From: Streptomyces sp. NBC_00576
GTDB lineage: Bacteria; Actinomycetota; Actinomycetes; Streptomycetales; Streptomycetaceae
Direction: 5' to 3'
NCBI RefSeq assembly: GCF_036345175.1
Contig: NZ_CP107780.1
Location: forward strand, 5,766,001-5,830,000
Length of the DNA stretch: 64,000 nucleotides
Shown: piece by piece, positions 22,082 to 31,075 of the stretch
How the letters are laid out: every line of letters starts with the position of its first letter
Numbering within the stretch: the stretch's first letter is position 1
Notes under the pieces: generated by a model
Told to the model about the DNA's origin: nothing
Seen by the model: only the letters and a program-made list of their open reading frames with translations
Database searches by the model: none
Made by a program: the position numbers and the translations under genes

Positions 22082-22839
22082 CCGCTCAGAACGACCGCAC
22101 AGTCCCGGCTCCCGCTTCTGCCGAGGACGGCGAGTCCACCCGGGTGCTCGGCCCCGCCGACGGGTACGCCCCCAGCGACGAAGCCCCCAGCGACGAACCA
22201 GGCTCCGCCGATGACGAGTACAGCGCCACCGTGCTGGGCAGCCACTGGATCCAGCGGCCCGAGCCGGACGACACCCTCGTCGGGCCGCCCTCCACGCAGG
22301 TCCTGTCGACGCCGCAGACACCGCCGACGCTGCCTGATCGCGCCGAAGGCACCGTGCTGCGTTTCGGCCCGGGAGTGACCGCCGCCGTCGCGCACCGTAC
22401 CCACAGGACGCTGCCCGCCCTGCCGCCGACTCCCGCGCCCTCGCGCCGCCGGCGTCTGCGCAGACATGCCCTGCCTGCGCTGGTGCTGATCGCTGTCATC
22501 GCGTTCCTCGCCTGGCAGCGCCTCGGGCCGTCCGTCGCGGTGCGCACGGTGGAGGCCACTGCCCGGCCGACGGTTCTGGGGTGCGACGCCACCGCGGACA
22601 TCGTCGGCCTCGTCGCCACGAACGGCCGCCCGGGCACACTCACGTACCGCTGGACCCGAAGTGACGGCACGGCCTCGGGCGTCCTGCGGGAAGAGATGGC
22701 CCGGGGCCAGAGACAGGCACATCTGCACCTGCTGTGGACTTTTGAGGGCAAGGGCCACTACGAGGCCCAGGCCGAACTGCGCCTCATCTCCCCCGTCGAC
22801 CGCACGGTCGTCAGCCACCTCACATACGACTGTCCCTGA
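22078..22839 (+). CDS. Single-pass membrane protein partnered with the kinase
   Basis: 253 residues, overlapping the kinase stop (ATGA). The N-terminal half is acidic and cytoplasmic, with Thr-containing sites (STRVLG, SATVLG, GTVLRF) of the kind phosphorylated by PknB-type kinases. A basic RRRRLRRH stretch precedes a membrane segment (about 140-158), followed by an external domain of about 95 residues with two Cys (VLGCDA, YDCP). The external part resembles in pattern the C-terminal domain of the kinase (YRWTRSDGT, HYEAQAEL). It is probably a substrate or co-receptor of the kinase; this is inferred from the operon and motifs. Confidence 0.75.
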   Translation: MTAQNDRTVPAPASAEDGESTRVLGPADGYAPSDEAPSDEPGSADDEYSATVLGSHWIQRPEPDDTLVGPPSTQVLSTPQTPPTLPDRAEGTVLRFGPGVTAAVAHRTHRTLPALPPTPAPSRRRRLRRHALPALVLIAVIAFLAWQRLGPSVAVRTVEATARPTVLGCDATADIVGLVATNGRPGTLTYRWTRSDGTASGVLREEMARGQRQAHLHLLWTFEGKGHYEAQAELRLISPVDRTVVSHLTYDCP

Positions 22840-22866
22840 CCGGCCGAGGGCCGCTCAGGGACAGTC
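22828..22866 (+). terminator. Strong terminator of the kinase operon
   Basis: GACTGTCCCTGA at 22828-22839 pairs perfectly with TCAGGGACAGTC at 22855-22866; the stem includes the stop codon. Confidence 0.8.
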
Positions 22867-22910
22867 GTTCAGGTCATGTCGCCACCCGGGCGACTCAGCC
22901 GGCCCGTGGC

Positions 22911-23756
22911 TCAGTGGTCGTCGGTGATGGTGGTCGCGATGCCGTTGCTGACCTTGACCTCGGCGGAGAAGCCCTTCTTGGCGGCCGTCTCCAGCTGGGC
23001 CTCGGTGCACTCGACGCCGCCCTCGCCACCCGGCCCGGTGTTCACGGCGTCGCAGATGTCGTCGTAGCCCATGATCTTGGTGTCATCGGCGACGAGGAAC
23101 TGCTGCTCGGTGCCCTTCATGTCGGAGACGGTGTACTTGCCCGGCGCCAGGTAGGAGACGTTGCCGAACCAGGTTCCGTTGACGCCCTTGCCCTCGTTGA
23201 TGCCCTCGACGACGGTCTCACGGGAGTCGGAACCACCGTCGGAGCCGGAGCCGGAGTCAGGGGCGGAGCTGCTGTCGGAGTCGGACCCGGAGTCCTGCTG
23301 GGCGGCGCGGCGCTCCATCACCAGGGTCGCGACGCCGTTCTTCATCTCCACGTCGGCGTTCACGGCACCCTTCTTGAGGGCCGCCTCCAGCTGGTCCAGC
23401 GTGCACGGCGCGTCCACCTTGGAGCCCGCGTCGCCGCATATCGTGCCGCCGCCGTAGACCTCGGTGTCGTCGGCGACCCAGAACTGCTGGTCGTCCTTGC
23501 CCGGTACGGACACGATGTACTTGCCCGGGGCGAGATAGATGACCTTGCCGTTCTTGAACGAGCCGCTGACGCCCTTGGAGTTCTTGGCGTTCTTGGAGTC
23601 CGACGCCTTCTCCGCGGCCGAAACCGGGCTTGCCGTGTCCGCCGGGCTCTTGCTGGACGAGCTGTCGTCTGTGCCGTTCTGACAGGCCGTCATCAGCAGT
23701 CCGGCGGTGAGGGCGGCGGCGACGACGATGGCCTGGCGCAGGTGGCGGTTCATCAC
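22911..23756 (-). CDS. Secreted lipoprotein with two repeated domains
   Basis: 281 residues. Type II signal peptide with lipobox LMTAC at about 21-25, so it is anchored in the outer leaflet. Two homologous domains of about 85 residues follow, each with YLAPGKY..S, QQF.VADDT and a C-terminal segment LE.A.KKG...(A)(D/E)V....G.AT. They are joined by a Ser/Asp-rich linker. Each has one Cys pair (ICG..PCT; ICD..ECT). The family is familiar as a Streptomyces lipoprotein of unknown role. It ends 71 bp after the convergent kinase operon. The upstream 400 bp (23757-24156) hold no other gene that I can support. Confidence 0.8.
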   Translation of the reverse strand: MMNRHLRQAIVVAAALTAGLLMTACQNGTDDSSSSKSPADTASPVSAAEKASDSKNAKNSKGVSGSFKNGKVIYLAPGKYIVSVPGKDDQQFWVADDTEVYGGGTICGDAGSKVDAPCTLDQLEAALKKGAVNADVEMKNGVATLVMERRAAQQDSGSDSDSSSAPDSGSGSDGGSDSRETVVEGINEGKGVNGTWFGNVSYLAPGKYTVSDMKGTEQQFLVADDTKIMGYDDICDAVNTGPGGEGGVECTEAQLETAAKKGFSAEVKVSNGIATTITDDH

Positions 23757-24156
23757 GGGGAGGATTCCTTCCGGGGGCGGGGTGGCAGGGAGGCGACGGC
23801 GTTCCCACCGTTTCCCGCTCTGTGATCACTATGAGGTCTCCCAGGGCCCGCAGGTCGCGCCCGTCTTCCCTTCAGGACGCCGCTGTGGCGCAGCCGTGAC
23901 ACAGCAACACATCGGCTGTGGAAGCCAGTTGGCCGCCGCGCCGCCTTGCGTCACACGAGCGCGGGCTCGTCCTCACGCGGCCGGTCGGCTCCCGCCCGGA
24001 TGCGGCAGGCCGACGAACAACAACTACGCTGCGCGATTCACCGATTGCTGAGCTGCGTGCGCGCGAACGGCGCCAATGAGCGAAGGCACGTTCCGGAATT
24101 GATTCAGGGCCCCGCTCCAGGAATGACTGCCACGACATCGATTGCAGGATCGATTT

Positions 24157-25221
24157 TCAGGCTTGGCGGGCGATGGCGAAATCGCGATTCCGTAGTGTTT
24201 GTAGACGATGTGCTTCCGGCAGGTCAGGAATGGCCAGGAGGCGGTCGCACGCTTCGAGGGAACCCCGCATATCCCCCACCCAGTAAGAAACGACGGAATA
24301 CTCGAAGAGTAGACCCCACTTGTAGACCCATGGGTGAGTGAAGAGAATGTCGTCGGGCTCCGCGCGATTGATCCCCGCACACGCGAAGGCATGCCCGGCA
24401 CGATAGTTTCCACGCTTCCGCAGCCGTGAGGCCAATTCGAAGCATGCTTCAAGGCGCTGCGGCCGCTGCTCCCATGCCCGCGAGAGGGTATCCATGGCTC
24501 CCGGCCAGTCACCGGACTCATCCTTGAGGATCCCTGCCTGCAGGAGTGCGTAGTAGACCTCCTCTCCCCAGCCACCCATCTCCGCACGGCGTTCGTAAAG
24601 GGCGATCGCCTCTTCGGTACGACCCATGTCACGCATGGTCTGGGCCAGGTAGAACGCGCTGCGCGCGTTTGTGGGATCGCGCTCGAGCTCCGCGCTCAGC
24701 AGGGCCATGTCCCGTTCGAACTTGTCGTGCCGGGAGCCGCCGTCGGCGAAGTGCTCGATCACGAGGGCGTCCAGGTTCTCCTGTTCGTGGTCCTCGTCGG
24801 CAGTCAGGTACTCGTGTGTCACGCCTTCGTAGCGCCAGTGCAGATCGCCGCGGACGAGACGCTTGATCCGGTAGGCGAGCCTGCCTGCGTGCGGGATCAT
24901 GTAGGACTCACAGGACAGCGAAGGCAGCGGCCCTTCTTGCCGAATGGTCATGTCGGCGTCCATCAGAAGCAGGTAGTCGGCTTTTCCGCGGGCGCGTTCG
25001 ATGTTGAGCGTGCGATTGGCCCCGAAGTTAACCCAGGGGTCTTCGTGCAGCTCGCCGGGGACACCATCAAAGGCTTTTCGAATCAGATCCTGGGTGCCAT
25101 CCGTCGAGCCTGTGTCAGAAATGATCCAGGTGTCGACGATGTCGCGTACCGAGGCGATGCACCGCTCAATTACGGCGGATTCGTTCTTTACGATCATGCA
25201 GAGGCAGATGGTCGGTTTCAT
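24157..25221 (-). CDS. Family 2 glycosyltransferase with TPR tail
   Basis: 354 residues. A GT-A domain of glycosyltransferase family 2 opens with ICLCMIVKNES and has SDTGSTDGT and the metal-binding LLMDADM. After about residue 175 comes a helical region with TPR-like units (DPTNARSAFYLAQTMRDMGRTEEAIALYERR). Bacterial GT2-TPR proteins glycosylate peptides or proteins. The gene is divergent from a secreted collagen-like protein very rich in Thr within Gly-X-Thr triplets. Similar GT/collagen-like pairs are known in spore-forming Gram-positives, so O-glycosylation of the collagen-like protein is a sound inference. No membrane segment was seen; it is probably cytoplasmic. Confidence 0.9.
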   Translation of the reverse strand: MKPTICLCMIVKNESAVIERCIASVRDIVDTWIISDTGSTDGTQDLIRKAFDGVPGELHEDPWVNFGANRTLNIERARGKADYLLLMDADMTIRQEGPLPSLSCESYMIPHAGRLAYRIKRLVRGDLHWRYEGVTHEYLTADEDHEQENLDALVIEHFADGGSRHDKFERDMALLSAELERDPTNARSAFYLAQTMRDMGRTEEAIALYERRAEMGGWGEEVYYALLQAGILKDESGDWPGAMDTLSRAWEQRPQRLEACFELASRLRKRGNYRAGHAFACAGINRAEPDDILFTHPWVYKWGLLFEYSVVSYWVGDMRGSLEACDRLLAIPDLPEAHRLQTLRNRDFAIARQA

Positions 25222-25587
25222 TGTTCTGGCCCTACCTTCGAGTTTCCGATCGGGCGTGACGATAAAAGCCTGAATCGCGTGGGAGGGAGTGGGAAGTCTC
25301 CGTAATCACTTTAGACACTTCGACTCAGGGATTGTCGGCGCAACGCCGATTCTTGTTATGAGCGAGCTGGGCGGGGCGGGGCGGCGGGAAGCGGGCGGAT
25401 GCCGGTAGACCGGCGGACGTCGAAGTCGGCCAGGAATGCCATGTACATGGCAATAGAAGTACAGGTGGCTCGGATGGAGGGCAACGGCATCACACAAAGT
25501 GCGCGAACCGTCGCACATGGTAATGATGTGGATGTTGCCCCTGCCGGGGTGGCGTGACTATCCGACCTCGCGAAATCAGGAGACCGC
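25222..25587. promoter_or_regulatory. Divergent intergenic region, glycosyltransferase/collagen-like
   Basis: 366 bp without a supported gene; lower G+C than average near 25310-25350. CAGGAG lies 5 nt before the collagen-like ATG. It must hold both promoters; no clear operator was recognised. Confidence 0.5.
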
Positions 25588-26820
25588 ATGAGTCCTGACC
25601 CCAGGACACGTTCCTCACTCGGACCGCTCCCGCTCCCCACTCGGAGCACTTGGATTGCGGGGGGCAGCCTTGCATCCCTCGCTCTCGTACTCACGGGCAT
25701 GGCCAGCCCGGCTCTCGCCATGGAGCACACGAAGACGGTCGCTCAGATAGCTTCTGCTACCCGCTCGGGCGGCGACGCATGCCGAGAGGGCAACTGCGAC
25801 AACCAGGGTCACCACGGCGACTACGGCGACGAGGGAAGCCAGGGCCCCACGGGCGACACCGGGCCCAAGGGCCCCAAGGGCGACACCGGACCCAAGGGCC
25901 CCAAGGGGTCGACGGGTGCGACCGGCCCTGCGGGAGCCGACGGTGAGACCGGCCCGACCGGCCCTGCGGGCGCTGACGGCGAGACCGGCCCGACCGGCCC
26001 GACGGGTGACACGGGTGCCACGGGTGACACGGGTGCTGCCGGCGTCGACGGTGCTACGGGCGCCACCGGCCCGACCGGCCCGACGGGTGCTGCCGGCGTC
26101 GACGGTGCCACGGGTGACACGGGTGCTGCTGGCGTCGACGGTGCTACGGGCCCGACCGGCCCGACCGGTGCTGCCGGTGTCGACGGTGCCACGGGCGCGA
26201 CGGGTGCTGCTGGTGTCGACGGTGCTACGGGCGCCACCGGCCCGACGGGTGCTGCCGGCGTCGACGGTGCCACGGGCGCCACCGGTGCTGCTGGCGTCGA
26301 CGGTGCTACCGGCCCGACCGGCCCGACGGGTGCCACGGGTGCGACCGGTGCTGCCGGCGTCGACGGTGCTACGGGCGCCACCGGCGCGACCGGTGCTGCC
26401 GGCGTCGACGGTGCTACGGGCGCCACCGGCGCGACCGGTGCTGCCGGCGTCGACGGTGCTACGGGCGCCACCGGCGCGACGGGTGCCACGGGTGCGACCG
26501 GTGCCACGGGCGCGACGGGTGCCACCGGCGCTGCCGGCGTCGACGGTTCCGTGGGTGCCACCGGCCCTGCCGGCGCCACGGGCCCCGCCGGACCGCTGAA
26601 TGCGACGGTCGTCTCCCAGGACTACAACGTCCTGATCGGCGTCAACGCGTCCTACGACTCCCCGGATTGCCCGGTCGGTACGGTTCCCATCTCTGGAGGA
26701 CTGTCCGCCACTGGCCTCGCCACCGTCATCGGGCAGACCTTCCCGAACACAGACCACTGGACCGTGGTCGCGACGGCGGGTGCCCTCACCACCATTACGG
26801 TCTACGCCATCTGCAGCTGA
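25588..26820 (+). CDS. Secreted collagen-like repeat protein
   Basis: 410 residues. Signal peptide with hydrophobic core SLALVLTGMASPALA, cut near residue 44. A short acidic region with two Cys follows (CREGNC). From about residue 83 to 333 the protein is an unbroken run of Gly-X-Y triplets, first GPTGDTGPKGPKGD, then many near-identical GATGAAGVDGATG units. A non-collagen C-terminal domain of about 75 residues (NATVVSQDYNVLIGV... with two Cys, DCPVG and AICS) probably nucleates trimers. The Thr-rich triplets suit O-glycosylation by the divergent enzyme. Repeat number is likely variable. A cell-surface or spore-surface filament is the likely form. Confidence 0.92.
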   Translation: MSPDPRTRSSLGPLPLPTRSTWIAGGSLASLALVLTGMASPALAMEHTKTVAQIASATRSGGDACREGNCDNQGHHGDYGDEGSQGPTGDTGPKGPKGDTGPKGPKGSTGATGPAGADGETGPTGPAGADGETGPTGPTGDTGATGDTGAAGVDGATGATGPTGPTGAAGVDGATGDTGAAGVDGATGPTGPTGAAGVDGATGATGAAGVDGATGATGPTGAAGVDGATGATGAAGVDGATGPTGPTGATGATGAAGVDGATGATGATGAAGVDGATGATGATGAAGVDGATGATGATGATGATGATGATGATGAAGVDGSVGATGPAGATGPAGPLNATVVSQDYNVLIGVNASYDSPDCPVGTVPISGGLSATGLATVIGQTFPNTDHWTVVATAGALTTITVYAICS

Positions 26821-26849
26821 CCCCACACGGCACGACCGCTTTTGCACAC

Positions 26850-26890
26850 ATGAGTCCCCGCCGGCCTTCAGCCTTCCGGCGGGGACTCAT
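26850..26890. terminator. Very strong bidirectional terminator
   Basis: A 15-bp perfect stem: ATGAGTCCCCGCCGG at 26850-26864 and CCGGCGGGGACTCAT at 26876-26890. It lies between the collagen-like gene and the convergent DUF2252 gene; the interval 26891-27024 holds nothing else that I can see. Confidence 0.85.
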
Positions 26891-27024
26891 ACGTGTGCTG
26901 AGGTTCCGCCTTGGCCCGGTGCGGCGGAAGAGCTGCCATCGGCCGACGCCGGGCAGAGCGAACTGGTTGCCCGGCCGGGACGCGGTACCGGCCCGGCCGG
27001 GAACTCAGCCTCACGCACCGCGCA

Positions 27025-28443
27025 TCAGACCGCTTCGGCCGGGACCCGTCCCGTTTGGATGGCATCGACCAGAGCCTGGTGGTCCTTCTCGTTCTGGTCG
27101 GCGTACAGCTCGGCGAAGGTCACCAGCGCACGGTCGAAGGCGTCGCCGCCGCCCAGGTAGGCGGCGATCGCGATCCGGTCTCCGGACCTGGCGTGGGCGC
27201 GGGCCAGTGTGGCACCGCACAGTCGGCCGAACAGGGCCATCCGCTTCGGCGACATGCTCTCGGCCACGGCGATGCCCTTCCAGTCCCGCAACTGGCGCAC
27301 GTAGAAGTCCCGCTGCCTGCCGTCGATGCCCGTGACGTGTTCCCAGCCCAGGAAGATGTCGCTGGTGGCCTGCATGAGCCGTTGGCCGGCGACGACACGC
27401 TCGCCCTGGGTGGCGAACGTGCTGCTGCCGACGTAAGGCGCCAGAACCGACTCGTCGGCCTCCTTGGCCTGGAGGAACAGGGGGTCCTCGTCGTCCTTGC
27501 CGAGCAGCAGGATGATCCAGCAGCGGGTTCCCACACTGCCCACCCCGACGACCTTGCGGGCCATGTCGGCGACCCGGTAGCTCTCCAGCAGGAACCGGCG
27601 GTCCGTCTGCAGGGTCTGGCTGTAGCGCTCGATCAGCCGGCCGAGCAGCTTCTCCAGCTCGCCGCGTTGGGTGTCCGGCAGCAGATCCTGGAGCCGTACC
27701 AGCAGTGGCGGATCGGGAGCGATCCGACGACTTCCGTCGACGAAGTGAGTGAGCTTGTCGAAGACCTGCAGCGTGTCATGAGCACGGGCCCGCTCCCGGG
27801 CCTTGTCGAAGCGATCGCGCGTTCCCGCGCTCAGCAGCGGGGCGAACTGCTGCTGGAGCTCGTCCGCGTCGAAGCGGGTGTACCAGACCTCGAGATTGCT
27901 GAGTCCCGCGAAGGCCCGCATCCGTTCGCGGTACGACTCCACGGCGGCCCGTACCACGGACGCCCGTTCCTTGGTGCTGAAGCCGTTCGCCCGGCCCGCG
28001 ATGACGAAACTGGCCGACAGCCGTTTGACGTCCCACTCCCACGGTCCGGGCAGGGTCTCGTCGAAGTCGTTGATGTCGAACATCAGATGGCGTTCAGGCG
28101 AGGCGAGCAGCCGGAAGTTGAGCATGTGCGCGTCGCCGCAACACTGCACCCTGAACCCGCTGCGCGGTGTCTCCGCGAGGTCGGCGGCCATGATGGAGGC
28201 GGCCCCGCGGTAGAAGCGGAACGGCGCCTCGCTCATCCGGGCGTAGCGGATCGGTACGAGTTCCGGCACGCGCGTCGCGGACTGCTTCTCGATGATCTCC
28301 ACCGGGTCCGTACGCTTCGGCGGCGGTACGAACTCCGCGTGGCTGGACCGGGGTGCGTCGGCGCGTGCGGCCTTCCCGCGGGCGACCCGCTCCTGCGGGG
28401 TGAGGTGTCGTGTGTCGACGCCGGAAAGGTGGTTCTCGGTCAT
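27025..28443 (-). CDS. DUF2252 protein
   Basis: 472 residues, full length for the family. Family features include PIRYARMSEAPFRFYRGAA, CCGDAHMLNFRLLASPERHLMFDINDFDET and WEWDVKRLSASF: a kinase-like fold in which the GDAH and DINDFDE blocks correspond to catalytic and metal-binding loops of aminoglycoside-phosphotransferase-type enzymes. The activity is unknown, and many Actinobacteria have several copies. It appears to be cytoplasmic. The gene stands alone, convergent to the collagen-like gene. 28444-28723 downstream of the next gene has no supported feature. Confidence 0.88.
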   Translation of the reverse strand: MTENHLSGVDTRHLTPQERVARGKAARADAPRSSHAEFVPPPKRTDPVEIIEKQSATRVPELVPIRYARMSEAPFRFYRGAASIMAADLAETPRSGFRVQCCGDAHMLNFRLLASPERHLMFDINDFDETLPGPWEWDVKRLSASFVIAGRANGFSTKERASVVRAAVESYRERMRAFAGLSNLEVWYTRFDADELQQQFAPLLSAGTRDRFDKARERARAHDTLQVFDKLTHFVDGSRRIAPDPPLLVRLQDLLPDTQRGELEKLLGRLIERYSQTLQTDRRFLLESYRVADMARKVVGVGSVGTRCWIILLLGKDDEDPLFLQAKEADESVLAPYVGSSTFATQGERVVAGQRLMQATSDIFLGWEHVTGIDGRQRDFYVRQLRDWKGIAVAESMSPKRMALFGRLCGATLARAHARSGDRIAIAAYLGGGDAFDRALVTFAELYADQNEKDHQALVDAIQTGRVPAEAV

Positions 28444-28723
28444 TGCGGACCCTCCCTGAGGTGTTGCCCGACGTCAGGGAGTCGACCGCTCCGCATGCTC
28501 GGAACGAAGCCGACGCTGACGGCACGGATGTCAACCGAAGGCGTGGGCACTGCGGTTGACGCCGAACTCGGAGCCGACCGGTTGCCGAAGCCGACGGTTC
28601 AACCTCGTCACGCCAGGCCGACCAGGCGTCATTTACAACATATGTCCGGATCGCGCCACCGGCGAGTTCGATCGATTCGGGGCGGCGCCCAGAGTGTCCT
28701 GTGCGGGCGCGTGCACGTGCGGG

Positions 28724-29137
28724 TCAGTGGAGGACCTTCTCCTTGGCCCGGCGGTACTCCTCGTCGGTGAGGTCGCCCCTGGCGCGGATCTCGGAGAGCT
28801 TGGCGAGTTCGTCCGCCTCGCTGGTGCCGGCGCTGCCTGCGGTCTCGCGGATGTAGCGCTCCGTCTGCTCCTGCTGGGCTCTGACGTGGCGCTGTTCGCG
28901 CTTGCCCATGTTCTTGCCACGGGCGATGACGTAGACGAAGACGCCCAGGAAGGGCAGGACGATCGCGAAGACGAGCCATCCGGTCTTGGCCCATCCACTC
29001 AGGTCGTCGTCACGGAAGATGTCCATGACGACACGGAAGAGCAGGACGAACCACATGATCCACAAGAAGAACCACATGATCGACCAGAAAGCCCCCAGAA
29101 CGGGAAAGTCGTAGGCCAGGTTCACGCTGCCGCTCAT
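28724..29137 (-). CDS. Membrane protein with PLDc_N and SHOCT domains
   Basis: 137 residues. Two membrane segments (about 10-35 and 50-70) with Trp-rich first helix (FWSIMWFFLWIMWF) typical of PLDc_N proteins, then a charged linker and a C-terminal SHOCT motif (ADELAKLSEIRARGDLTDEEYRRAKEKVL). SHOCT modules mediate oligomerisation. It is probably an envelope or stress protein; role unknown. It lies 40 bp downstream of the CMD-family gene in the same direction, suggesting a two-gene operon. Confidence 0.88.
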   Translation of the reverse strand: MSGSVNLAYDFPVLGAFWSIMWFFLWIMWFVLLFRVVMDIFRDDDLSGWAKTGWLVFAIVLPFLGVFVYVIARGKNMGKREQRHVRAQQEQTERYIRETAGSAGTSEADELAKLSEIRARGDLTDEEYRRAKEKVLH

Positions 29138-29177
29138 TGCTTCTCCTCCGGGTCACGGTTGCCTTGCTGCTGTTCGT

Positions 29178-29522
29178 CTATGCGTCCTCGGCGCTGATTT
29201 CGAGTCCGAAGGCTTCGCCGATGTTGTGGGCCGCGGACACCACCCGGGCACTTCCCACCACGGGGGCGATCGCCACGAGCGTTCCCTGGACCTTCTCCAG
29301 CGGCACGCCGAGTTCCGCGGCGGTGCCGATGTTGAGGAGATAGGAGGGGGCGGAGGCATCCATGGCCACCAGGGCGGCGATGCGTGCCAGCAGGTACGTC
29401 TCCTCGTCCAGCCCGGAACGTTCGAACGTGTTGAGGGTCATCTGGACGATCGTCTCGAATACGGGGGCGTTCGCTTCGGCGAGGGCGGCGACGCCTTCTC
29501 CGCCGGTCACTTTCTGGGCCAT
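29178..29522 (-). CDS. Carboxymuconolactone-decarboxylase-family protein
   Basis: 114 residues, one CMD/AhpD-like domain (DEETYLLARIAALVAMDASAPSY). The redox CxxC of AhpD is absent, so it is a decarboxylase-like or non-enzymatic member. Streptomyces copies often sit beside envelope stress genes. It is first in a two-gene operon with the SHOCT protein and divergent from the diacylglycerol-kinase-like gene; the 218-bp gap 29523-29740 holds a CCTCCGTCCGGAGG palindrome near 29644. Confidence 0.8.
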   Translation of the reverse strand: MAQKVTGGEGVAALAEANAPVFETIVQMTLNTFERSGLDEETYLLARIAALVAMDASAPSYLLNIGTAAELGVPLEKVQGTLVAIAPVVGSARVVSAAHNIGEAFGLEISAEDA

Positions 29523-29740
29523 GGCTCAAGATCCCTTCATGGTGGTGGGTGGTGTCGTGCACCTTCATCAGAGCTGGGCCTGCCGCGGACCGCCTCACCC
29601 GGAAGGGGTGATCGTCGTAGGACCGCTCCGCCTGTGCGAGGGGCCTCCGTCCGGAGGATCCCCCCGAGCGGGTGATGCCGGACCCGGTGGAGGCGCGGTG
29701 GCATGGAGGACCGAGCGCACCCCGCCTGTGGGAGGTCGAC

Positions 29741-31075
29741 ATGTCCGGTAGCCGTTCCGCGCTCGCTCCCCGCTGGGCCGCACGCGTGGCCGTGCTCGCG
29801 GGCATCGGGGCGATCGTCGTACTGCTGCTGTTCGCCGGGCTCGACAGCCTGTTGCTCGTCCTCGTGGGAGCTGCCGGGCTGGCGGTGACGGCGGCGGGCG
29901 TGTGGTGGGCGCTCGTCCACACCGGCCTGGTCAGGGTGCTGGCCGGGGTGCTGGCCTGCGCCGCCCCCGTCGCCGTCGCCGTGCTCTATGTGGTGGCCGG
30001 GCTGCTGTGGGTGGTGCTCGTCTCGCTCGCGCTGTGGGTCCTGGCCGTCTTCTGCGGCCGGGTCGCGCTGGCAGGCGCCGAGACCACCCCGGCACGGACC
30101 CCGGAACGCACTCCTGCGCCGCCGCGGCACCCCTACCTGATCATGAACCCGCGTTCGGGCGGCGGCAAGGTCGGCCGGTTCCGGCTGCGGGAGAAGGCCG
30201 AGGCACTCGGCGCCGAGGTCTGCGTCCTGGACGTCACGCACCAGCAGGACGTGGCTGCGCTCGCCCGCCGGGCCGCCGACGCGGGCGCGGACCTGCTCGG
30301 TGTCGCGGGAGGCGACGGCACACAGGCCCTCGTCGCGGCCGTGGCCGCGGAGCGCGATCTGCCGTTCATGGTGATCTCCGCCGGCACCCGCAACCACTTC
30401 GCCCTGGACCTCGGGCTGGACAGGGACGACCCGTCGAAGTGTCTCGACGCACTCACCGACGGCGTCGAACTCCGCATCGACCTGGGCATCATCAACGACC
30501 GGGTATTCGTCAACAACGCGTCGTTCGGCGCCTACGCGTCCGTCGTCCAGAGCCCCGCGTACCGCGACGACAAGGCCCGCACCATCCTGCAGATGCTGCC
30601 CGATCTGCTGACGCACCAGTACGGCCCGCGCCTGGCGGTGCGCGCAGCGGGCGTGACCGTCGAGCAGCCGCAGGCCGTACTGGTCAGCAACAACCCGTAC
30701 CGGACGGACGACCCGGCGGGGCTGGGCCACCGGGAACGGCTGGACTCCGGCGTCCTCGGGGTGCTGGGCGTGAAGGTCGACAGCGCGGCGCAGGCGGCGG
30801 GGATGCTCCGCGGGCACCGGTCGTCCGGGCTCGCGCAACTGACCGCTCAGGAGGTCGTCGTCGATGCCGACGCGGATGCGGTTCCGGTCGGCGTGGACGG
30901 CGAGGCTCTCACCCTGCCGACCCCGGTCCGGTGCCGGATCCGCCCGCGCGCCCTGCGTGTACGGGTCCCCCGCGACCGCCCCGGCGTGCCGCGCGGCAGA
31001 CCCCCGATGGACTGGCGCCGGGTGCGGCGGCTGGCGGTGACGACGATCCGGAGAGCCGCAGGACATGGCGGATGA
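29741..31075 (+). CDS. Diacylglycerol/sphingosine kinase-like membrane protein
   Basis: 444 residues from ATG 29741 with GGAGG 5 nt upstream. The first 115 residues hold three or four membrane segments. A DAGK catalytic domain follows: nucleotide-binding NPRSGGGK, GVAGGDGTQ, and ISAGTRNHFALDLG, with later VFVNNASFGAY. These lipid kinases phosphorylate diacylglycerol or related lipids. The fusion to N-terminal membrane helices is seen in other Streptomyces. The stop overlaps the following broken channel gene (ATGA), so both were once an operon. Confidence 0.88.
   Translation: MSGSRSALAPRWAARVAVLAGIGAIVVLLLFAGLDSLLLVLVGAAGLAVTAAGVWWALVHTGLVRVLAGVLACAAPVAVAVLYVVAGLLWVVLVSLALWVLAVFCGRVALAGAETTPARTPERTPAPPRHPYLIMNPRSGGGKVGRFRLREKAEALGAEVCVLDVTHQQDVAALARRAADAGADLLGVAGGDGTQALVAAVAAERDLPFMVISAGTRNHFALDLGLDRDDPSKCLDALTDGVELRIDLGIINDRVFVNNASFGAYASVVQSPAYRDDKARTILQMLPDLLTHQYGPRLAVRAAGVTVEQPQAVLVSNNPYRTDDPAGLGHRERLDSGVLGVLGVKVDSAAQAAGMLRGHRSSGLAQLTAQEVVVDADADAVPVGVDGEALTLPTPVRCRIRPRALRVRVPRDRPGVPRGRPPMDWRRVRRLAVTTIRRAAGHGG

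Noticed and set aside
25915..26585. CRISPR array in the repetitive region
   Set aside because: Repeats are coding triplets without unique spacers, and no cas genes are present. The same holds for the 24-bp and 6-bp repeats.
25615..26847. 410-codon minus-strand frame across the collagen-like gene
   Set aside because: It arises from the Gly-X-Y repeat; the plus strand has signal peptide, binding site and terminator.
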